This document shows, piece by piece, positions 12,799 to 17,081 of a DNA stretch of 17,081 nucleotides. The notes under the pieces were generated by a model. It saw nothing but the letters and a program-made list of their open reading frames with translations. It did no database searches and had not been told where the DNA came from. Origin of the DNA: a bacterium. Its GTDB lineage: Archaea; Thermoproteota; Nitrososphaeria; Nitrososphaerales; CADDZS01. The first letter of the stretch is position 1. Each line of letters begins with the position of its first letter. Position numbers and translations under genes: made by a program. Location of the stretch: positions 1 to 17,081 of the forward strand of contig DAIDAB010000026.1 in the NCBI GenBank assembly GCA_027310845.1. Direction: 5' to 3'.

Positions 12799-14118
12799 CT
12801 AGGCAGTCTTTTTTTTACTAATCCGGTGATGTAAACGAAGGGTTTTCCCGATTTTTCGGACGCCGCGTCTCATAATTGATCGTTGCTCCTTCATGTCGAA
12901 ACCAAAGCCAGAAATGAGCCTCTTTTCAAAATCCCTTCTTGGCCGACTCGATAGTTTGAAGTTATTTCCACAGGGGCAGGTATCTTGGAGCATTCTAATA
13001 TGATCCCCATGCGAATAATTTATCAAGAAAGTCCCTGGAAGTTCATTGTCTTCGAAAAGGCAGGTAGATAGATCAATCCCTTCCGTGTTTTGACCTACTT
13101 CTTCTCCTGACTTTGGATCGACCGCCGAAAGGAAAAGATCGCCTTCGTTCACGTGCAAGCCTGAGTGCGCATGACATTCGTAGGAGAGTATGCCCGCTTC
13201 CGTTGTTCCATAAAGGTCGAATGGTTCAGCATTCCAGAGCCTCCCGATATCCTTTCTTTCTTCCTCGGTGGTTGGGTCCCCCGAGAATATTGCGGATTTT
13301 ATGGAAAGTCTGCTCGTGTCAAACCCATTGGAGGTCAGAAACTGTGCGAATTTGTAAAGGGCAAACACACCTCCCCGGACATGGTCAGGGTTGAATTCTC
13401 CGATCATTTCTATGTAGCTGCGAGCGATCCTCTCTTTCTCCTCGCGTCCAATTTTAAGAGTGATTGTAGGTAACCGGAATACAAGAGTTCTGATTTTCAG
13501 ATTCTTGAGCGAGGCTTGGCACTGGAAAGCATAACTCGTCGCATATGGAGGAGGAGCTGGGAACCCGAGTATTCTTTGACCATTTGAAACGCCTGCAGCA
13601 ACCAAAAGCCTCTCCTGCCCCCTCTTTGCTCGTTCAATTCCATCGGACGAGACTAAGACTCTCTTGGGCTTGCTTGTAGATCCGGAACTCCAGACTTCGA
13701 GCGTTGGAATCTGGTCAGCATAGTCGGCGTAGCATTCTTGTACGTCTGCAGCCGAAGTCCTAACACCTTTCTCGTAGGCTTTCAGGAGGTCCGCCCTACC
13801 ATAAATATCTGAATGAGGGTTTATGCCAGCTTTTTGAAACAACGAATGAAGGAAAGGGTTATGATCATAAGCCAGTCTGGTGATTGCCCTAATCTTGTGA
13901 TCAAGTAGATTATCCAAGTCTGTCCTAGATAGACTTTCTTCCATAGAGGCGAAGCGGAGCAATATTCGGCCAATTGAAAACTTGCACGACTTTTTAGCCT
14001 TTGCCTTTCTAAGGCAGGCGTATCGGTTCCCGAGAGAGTAGATCGTTCGAGCCCCTTGGTCTTGCTGGGAGCATGATGTTGCTCCAAATCCCACAGCGCA
14101 GCCAAATTTGAGCTCCAT
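12799..14118 (-). CDS. PaaK / coenzyme F390 synthetase-like adenylate-forming ligase
   Basis: Counting from ATG 14118, the 439-residue protein has the ANL-superfamily nucleotide motif SSGSTSKPKRV at 144-154, YGTTEAG at 303-309, and a C-terminal Cys-containing motif CPCGN at 381-385 near the end of the core, as in PaaK-like proteins. Such enzymes adenylate a carboxylate, forming a CoA-thioester or another ester; the substrate is unknown here. The typical PaaK start (MEESLSRTDLDNLL) begins at ATG 13944. The 58 residues before it are open but Cys-rich and less protein-like, so 14118, 13944 and 14175 are all possible. Frame openness favours a coding extension. TATA 14191-14200 would put the transcript start near 14170, about 50 nt before 14118. 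The gene is convergent with the importer operon and divergent from the GYD gene. Confidence 0.78.
   Translation of the reverse strand: MELKFGCAVGFGATSCSQQDQGARTIYSLGNRYACLRKAKAKKSCKFSIGRILLRFASMEESLSRTDLDNLLDHKIRAITRLAYDHNPFLHSLFQKAGINPHSDIYGRADLLKAYEKGVRTSAADVQECYADYADQIPTLEVWSSGSTSKPKRVLVSSDGIERAKRGQERLLVAAGVSNGQRILGFPAPPPYATSYAFQCQASLKNLKIRTLVFRLPTITLKIGREEKERIARSYIEMIGEFNPDHVRGGVFALYKFAQFLTSNGFDTSRLSIKSAIFSGDPTTEEERKDIGRLWNAEPFDLYGTTEAGILSYECHAHSGLHVNEGDLFLSAVDPKSGEEVGQNTEGIDLSTCLFEDNELPGTFLINYSHGDHIRMLQDTCPCGNNFKLSSRPRRDFEKRLISGFGFDMKEQRSIMRRGVRKIGKTLRLHHRISKKKTA
12809..12816 (+). terminator. T-tract terminator of the ABC operon
   Basis: A run of eight T lies 16 nt after the ATPase stop. 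Archaeal intrinsic termination relies on such U-tracts. The same bases encode the Lys-rich end of the convergent ligase gene, so the site is shared with coding sequence. Confidence 0.45.
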
Positions 14119-14190
14119 TTTCACTTCGAACCAATTCGTGAACAAATGCTCATCGCCAACTAGTAGAAAATTCATCAAAAAAGCGTGAGA

Positions 14191-14200
14191 CCTATATATC
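14191..14200. promoter_or_regulatory. Palindromic bidirectional TATA element
   Basis: CCTATATATC contains the palindrome TATATA. To the right it is centred about 36 nt before ATG 14232, giving a leader of about 10 nt for the GYD gene. To the left it puts a transcript start near 14170 for the ligase gene. It is the only clear TATA in the gap. Confidence 0.6.
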
Positions 14201-14231
14201 ACGCCGTCTCGGGCCCAAATTGAGATTAGAA

Positions 14232-14525
14232 ATGCCCTATTTTGTTAGTCTGATCAACTGGACAGATCAAGGTGCTAGAAACGTGAAAGATTCTGGAAAG
14301 CGGCTCGCGGCGGCGAGGACGGTCATCGAAAGATCCGGCGCAAGGATTCATGCAGTTTATTACACATTTGGAAGATATGACATGGTGGGAATCATCGAAG
14401 CAACGAATGACGAGAGCATGGCGCGGATCGCCCTGTCCCTAGCATCACAGGGGAACCTGCGAATGGAAACGTTGAAGGCTTTCTCCGAATCCGAAGCTGG
14501 GAAGATTTTCGAAAGTCTTCCCTAG
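14232..14525 (+). CDS. GYD-domain protein
   Basis: The 97-residue protein starts MPYFVSLINWTDQGARNVKDSGKR, the usual opening of GYD-family proteins, and has the namesake motif GRYDMVGIIEAT at about 51-62, then a helix (SMARIALSLASQGN) and strands. The fold is a ferredoxin-like alpha-beta domain; its biochemical role is unknown, though it is often proposed as a regulator or a small-ligand binder. The start is ATG 14232, not the in-frame TTG at 14220, because homologous starts and the TATA distance fit the ATG. The leader is about 10 nt long. It is followed by an alpha/beta hydrolase gene 57 nt downstream on the same strand, and a related GYD protein is encoded at 16349. Confidence 0.88.
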   Translation: MPYFVSLINWTDQGARNVKDSGKRLAAARTVIERSGARIHAVYYTFGRYDMVGIIEATNDESMARIALSLASQGNLRMETLKAFSESEAGKIFESLP

Positions 14526-14532
14526 CCGGGCA

Positions 14533-14550
14533 TTTTCTTTCTTTCTGTTT
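14533..14550 (+). terminator. T-rich stretch after the GYD gene
   Basis: TTTTCTTTCTTTCTGTTT lies 7 nt after the GYD stop and could end its transcript. Such pyrimidine stretches are weak evidence on their own. Confidence 0.3.
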
Positions 14551-14582
14551 GGTCCTCGCGAGATCTAGTAGTTTGTGACAAT

Positions 14583-15455
14583 ATGTCAATGGTTGAAGTC
14601 AACGGAGTAAATCTCTTTCAATCTGACATCGGAGCAGGTCAAAGCGTAGTTCTGGTTCACGGGATTGGCGGCGACTATCGAAGCTGGAGCTCCCAGGTAG
14701 ATGCTCTGTCTCGTGAGTACAGAGTGCTAACTTACAGCCGAAGGATGTCCTTTCCGAATCAAAACCGAGGAGACATTCTAACAGACACTATAGCAAACAA
14801 TTCAGAAGATCTGGCTGAACTGATAAAGAAATTGGGCATTGCTCCGGTTCACCTTGTGGGACACTCTCTCGGCGGATTTGTTGCCGCATATTTTGCTTCG
14901 CAGCACCCGGAAATGCTTCGCTCGCTGGTGCTTGTAGAACCCGCTGTTTCAGGCATCCTTCTCACAAATCCGAATAGCAGATTGCAGCTTCTAATCTTCT
15001 TCTTATCTCATCCTTCCACTGCAATAGCTGCGGCGAATTTCTCAGTAGGGGCAAAAAGGGCAATCAAAATTTTGAAAGAGAATGGGGATTCGAAGAAGGC
15101 TGCGCAGATTTTCGTCGACACAATTCAAAATACACAGGGCGCATTCGATCGCTTTCCGGAAGAGTTTCGCAAGATAGTGACGGACAACGCCAATACCATC
15201 CTGGACGTTGATATACCTCCTCCGCAATTCACGAAGGAGGATACTAGAAGAATCTCCACCCCGACACTCTTGATTAAGGGTGAAACGAGCCACAAGATCT
15301 TGCGTGTGATAACTTTCAATCTAAGCAGGTACATCCCTAATAGCAAGCTCGTTTCTATTGGCGGCTCTGGCCATTTTCCCCAAATAGAGAAGCCTGAAGA
15401 ATTCAACTCAATCCTGAAAGATTTCCTGCGAAGAAGATCTGGAAAGCCAACGTAG
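14583..15455 (+). CDS. Alpha/beta-fold hydrolase
   Basis: The 290-residue protein has the alpha/beta-hydrolase core: VVLVHGIGGDYRSW at 22-35 (oxyanion loop), the nucleophile elbow GHSLGG at 93-98 with Ser95, and His264 in GSGHFPQIEKPEEF. Where the acid normally lies after the seventh strand the sequence reads LLIKGETSHKI, with Ser236 in place of the usual Asp, so the catalytic acid is not clear; an acid elsewhere is possible. The family contains esterases, lipases, epoxide hydrolases and lactonases; the substrate is unknown. There is no signal peptide. The start is ATG 14583 with GTGAC 5 nt before it, and a second ATG lies two codons on. It is close behind the GYD gene and may be coexpressed with it. 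Confidence 0.88.
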   Translation: MSMVEVNGVNLFQSDIGAGQSVVLVHGIGGDYRSWSSQVDALSREYRVLTYSRRMSFPNQNRGDILTDTIANNSEDLAELIKKLGIAPVHLVGHSLGGFVAAYFASQHPEMLRSLVLVEPAVSGILLTNPNSRLQLLIFFLSHPSTAIAAANFSVGAKRAIKILKENGDSKKAAQIFVDTIQNTQGAFDRFPEEFRKIVTDNANTILDVDIPPPQFTKEDTRRISTPTLLIKGETSHKILRVITFNLSRYIPNSKLVSIGGSGHFPQIEKPEEFNSILKDFLRRRSGKPT

Positions 15456-15732
15456 CATTTTGCGGTCTTTTCGAAGAGATAGACTTCTCACTTGTGTTGT
15501 CACACATTCTTCACGAAGGGAAATGATTTCATGGCCTATGCCTTGACTGAAGAAATCTTCTAGCAACTCTGAAGGACGCCTCGATGCTCATGTTACATTG
15601 ATCTTTGGAAACAGGCCATTGCTGGTCTTGAAAGAGGCAAGCGACTCCTATAACACCTAATTAGCCGAAGCATTAACTTGGAATCGTCCTTTCCATGTCG
15701 CGCATCTTTGGTTTCCTATCTCGCGGAGAAAA

Positions 15733-15960
15733 TCAAATCCTCGACAGGCAATCGGAAACCTCGAGGCCACAATTAACGCGTCTCGTCACTTCCCTCTTTT
15801 GGTTTCTGCCCTCAAGGCTCACGAGGTTTGTAACTTTTCCTTTCGATGCTTCTATTTTGGATCTACCTCCAAGCTTCATGCCTAAAAGCTTCGTGTAGAA
15901 CTCGATCGATTTTTCTAGATCTTTCACTCTGATTCCAGTGTAGGTGAATTTTGACTACAT
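15733..15960 (-). pseudogene. Truncated VOC (glyoxalase-like) gene remnant, TAG at codon 2
   Basis: The frame reads ATG TAG TCA AAA TTC ACC TAC, then TGIRVKDLEKSIEFYTKLLG and GMKLGGRSKIEASKGKVTNL, a textbook VOC/lactoylglutathione-lyase N-terminus. The match stops at about residue 52 (VSLEGRNQK); the frame then turns into an unrelated tail (REVTRRVNCGLEV...) and ends at TGA 15733. The second VOC half (a metal-ligand strand and DPDG motif) is not visible in any minus frame down to 15456. The only ATG in frame is followed at once by TAG, and the first usable start is a GTG 11 codons in. So at least two lesions are present: a nonsense codon and loss of the 3' half. This is a decayed gene, not an active one. 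The 15456-15732 stretch shows no gene. Confidence 0.65.
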
Positions 15961-16348
15961 GCAGTAATCACAACAATGGCGATCTCGTTTGTTCAAAAGT
16001 ACTTTGCCGACGCTTAACTTCCTTTCTAGTTGTCGACAGGCCGAAGGAGCAGATAAGGACCAATTGTCAAGTGCACCTTATTCTTCGCCTCGCGAACTTG
16101 GTCTACGAAACTTGTTTACGGAGGCCCGATCCTTTGGGTTAATGTTTCGCGTTTGCAATTCGTGGTATTCAATAGTACCTATTATCCAGAGCAGTGATCT
16201 GAGCGTGTCTCTACATGTTCGTCAGGTTCCAAAAGAAGTCGCCCCAGAACAAGTCTAATCCCCCGAAAATCCCATGACTCGGTTTTCAGAGCGAGTCCTC
16301 ACGAAACCGAATTTTTGCTTATTAGAAACCACGTATACTTTGAGAAAC
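15961..16348. other. Intergenic region of about 390 nt without a recognised gene
   Basis: Several short frames exist on both strands, but none has a recognisable family or start signal. It may contain remnants, since a decayed gene lies next to it. A TATA-like box for the second GYD gene is at its right end. Confidence 0.4.
16317..16325 (+). promoter_or_regulatory. TATA-like box of the second GYD gene
   Basis: GCTTATTAG is centred 28 nt before ATG 16349 and there is no SD, so a leaderless transcript is likely. Confidence 0.45.
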
Positions 16349-16645
16349 ATGCCAACCTACGTTCTCCTATCGAGTTTGACACCCGAGGGTCGAAAGACCG
16401 TCAAAGAGAGGCCGAACAGAATAACCGAAGTCAACAAGGAAATCGAACAATACGGGGCGAAAGTAGTGTCCCAATACGTGGTACTCGGGCCATATGACTT
16501 TGTGACAATACTGGAGGCCCCAAACAACGAGACTGTAGTAAGAGTCTCAGCAGAACTAGGCTCTCGCGGAACAATCCAGATCCTAAGCATGCCTGCGTTG
16601 TCGGTCCAGAGTTTCGCTGGAGGTTTCAAAGGAAAGAAAGGCTAA
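16349..16645 (+). CDS. GYD-domain protein (second copy)
   Basis: The 98-residue protein begins MPTYVLLSSLTPEGRKTVK and carries GPYDFVTILEAPNNETVVRV, the GYD motif with Gly-Pro-Tyr-Asp, followed by a helix and the strand IQILSMPALS. It parallels the GYD protein at 14232 over its whole length but is clearly diverged (about a quarter to a third of residues by eye), so it is a paralogue rather than a recent duplicate. The family's role is unknown. The ATG at 16349 is chosen because homologous proteins begin MPTYV and the in-frame extension upstream (from 16274) lacks a family match. The TATA-like box suggests a leaderless message. A low-support minus-strand frame overlaps its last 20 bases. Confidence 0.87.
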   Translation: MPTYVLLSSLTPEGRKTVKERPNRITEVNKEIEQYGAKVVSQYVVLGPYDFVTILEAPNNETVVRVSAELGSRGTIQILSMPALSVQSFAGGFKGKKG

Positions 16646-16901
16646 ACCACAATTTTGCGGTACTTTCTGGCCCCCGCATGTTATGGAAACCGTTCTTCTC
16701 AATGCTTCGCTTGCTGGAGAGGAATTGTCGGACTAGCATTGGCGAATCAACTATGGAGACGGCTGAAATCCGCTGTCCCGCGAGACCCAGCTCCAGGCAA
16801 CCTTTCAGTGCTTTGGCCCGAAAAATGAGCTCAATCTCACTCCCTGTCTTGGAATGCGTAACTGGCAGCGCGACCATCTCGAGGTCCGTGAGTTCAACCA
16901 A
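16626..16901 (-). CDS. Unrecognised, possibly decayed hypothetical protein
   Basis: The 91-codon minus-strand frame from TTG 16901 to TGA 16626 encodes VELTDLEMVALPVTHSKTG... and ends in a Phe/Leu-rich tail. The family is not recognised. Reading upstream in the same frame there are TGA codons at 16925-16923 and 16934-16932, and above them another protein-like run from ATG 17048 (CSLDLVKLRREGKIIDRM). The whole 17048-16626 stretch could be one gene with two nonsense codons only three codons apart. No SD precedes TTG 16901. The 20-nt overlap with the GYD gene's end is acceptable for convergent genes but adds no support. Confidence 0.25.
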   Translation of the reverse strand: MVELTDLEMVALPVTHSKTGSEIELIFRAKALKGCLELGLAGQRISAVSIVDSPMLVRQFLSSKRSIEKNGFHNMRGPESTAKLWFSLSFL

Positions 16902-16931
16902 GTGAACTGGTTTCCTTACTATTCAAGATTC

Positions 16932-17048
16932 TCACTTAAGAAACCAGGTGGCTTTGCTAAAGGGTTTCAATTCTATCACCCATATAGCTACCATGCGATC
17001 GATTATCTTTCCTTCCCGCCTGAGTTTAACAAGATCCAGGGAGCACAT
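16932..17048 (-). pseudogene. Short frame upstream of the unrecognised frame, possibly its N-terminal part
   Basis: ATG 17048 to TGA 16932-16934 encodes 38 residues including EGKIIDRMVAIWVIELKPF. It is in the same frame as the next piece and separated from it by two nearby TGA codons. Protein-like composition is the only support; it could be chance. The rest of the window end shows nothing else. Confidence 0.2.
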
Positions 17049-17081
17049 CGTTGTCTAATATCGGTTTCACCCGTATCTAGT

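Noticed and set aside
3704..15957. Genome-wide reassignment of TAG to a sense codon
   Set aside because: Most intact genes in the window end in TAG at family-expected lengths, so TAG must act as a stop normally.
15989..16258. Plus-strand 89-residue frame in the intergenic region
   Set aside because: No start signal and no domain pattern; the frame lies next to decayed sequence and is probably chance.
15460..16660. Shared sequence ATTTTGCGGT just after the stops of the hydrolase and of the second GYD gene
   Set aside because: A 10-base match in a 17-kb window is expected many times by chance; no longer similarity extends from it.
16678..16905. Plus-strand 75-residue frame
   Set aside because: It is antisense to the minus-strand frame at 16626-16901 and has no signal or family.
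1..17081. CRISPR arrays, insertion sequences, tRNA and rRNA genes
   Set aside because: No regularly spaced repeats, no transposase motif with terminal inverted repeats, and no cloverleaf or conserved rRNA block was seen; the GTTCAAAC at about 6264 lacks an acceptor and anticodon context.

Overview
The window looks like a stretch of an archaeal chromosome, most likely a TACK-group archaeon related to Nitrososphaerota (Thaumarchaeota). The grounds are TATA-like boxes about 25 nt upstream of several starts, leaderless or very short 5' leaders mixed with Shine-Dalgarno (SD) led genes, T-tract terminators, frequent TTG starts, and protein types common in such genomes (GYD-domain proteins, large TPR plus winged-helix proteins, a PaaK/F390-synthetase-like ligase). 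The lineage is inferred from gene style; no rRNA or tRNA is present to fix it.

Layout. 1-548 (+): the end of a beta-rich, probably surface-exposed protein, then a SnoaL-like protein with a TTG start. 746-1579 (+): a metallo-beta-lactamase-fold hydrolase with a complete metal site. 1646-5302 (+): a very large TPR / Ig-like / winged-helix protein whose frame is cut once, by a TAG at 3704-3706; the frame and TPR pattern continue straight through it. 5303-5641 (-): a small two-helix membrane protein with a Cys-rich loop, whose stop codon abuts the stop of the previous gene and whose frame is cut once by a TGA. 5818-6177 (-): a VOC/glyoxalase-fold protein. 6443-9819 (-): a divergent asparagine-synthetase-family amidotransferase and a CsaB-like polysaccharide pyruvyl transferase, suggesting surface-glycan modification. 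10151-12793 (+): a complete NitT/TauT/thiamine-precursor-type ABC importer (binding protein, permease, ATPase) behind a long leader. 12799-14118 (-): a PaaK-like adenylate-forming ligase. 14232-15455 (+): a GYD-domain protein and an alpha/beta hydrolase. 15733-15960 (-): a truncated VOC gene remnant. 16349-16645 (+): a second, leaderless GYD protein. The end of the window holds a poorly supported, possibly decayed minus-strand frame.

The most unusual feature is the recurrence of in-frame stops inside otherwise convincing coding frames: TAG in the TPR gene, TGA in the adjacent membrane-protein gene, and TAG at codon 2 of the VOC remnant. TAG is also the commonest ordinary stop here (ten of the roughly sixteen gene ends), so wholesale TAG recoding is unlikely. 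The choices are local pseudogenization, sequence error, or specific readthrough/recoding. The second and most speculative option for the TGA is selenocysteine, because the codon would form a U-x-x-C motif next to a C-x-C; Trp or Cys replaced by a nonsense mutation is simpler.

Apart from operons (SnoaL with its upstream gene; the ABC importer) the genes are small independent units, several with identifiable promoters, including one palindromic TATA element at 14191-14200 that probably serves two divergent genes.
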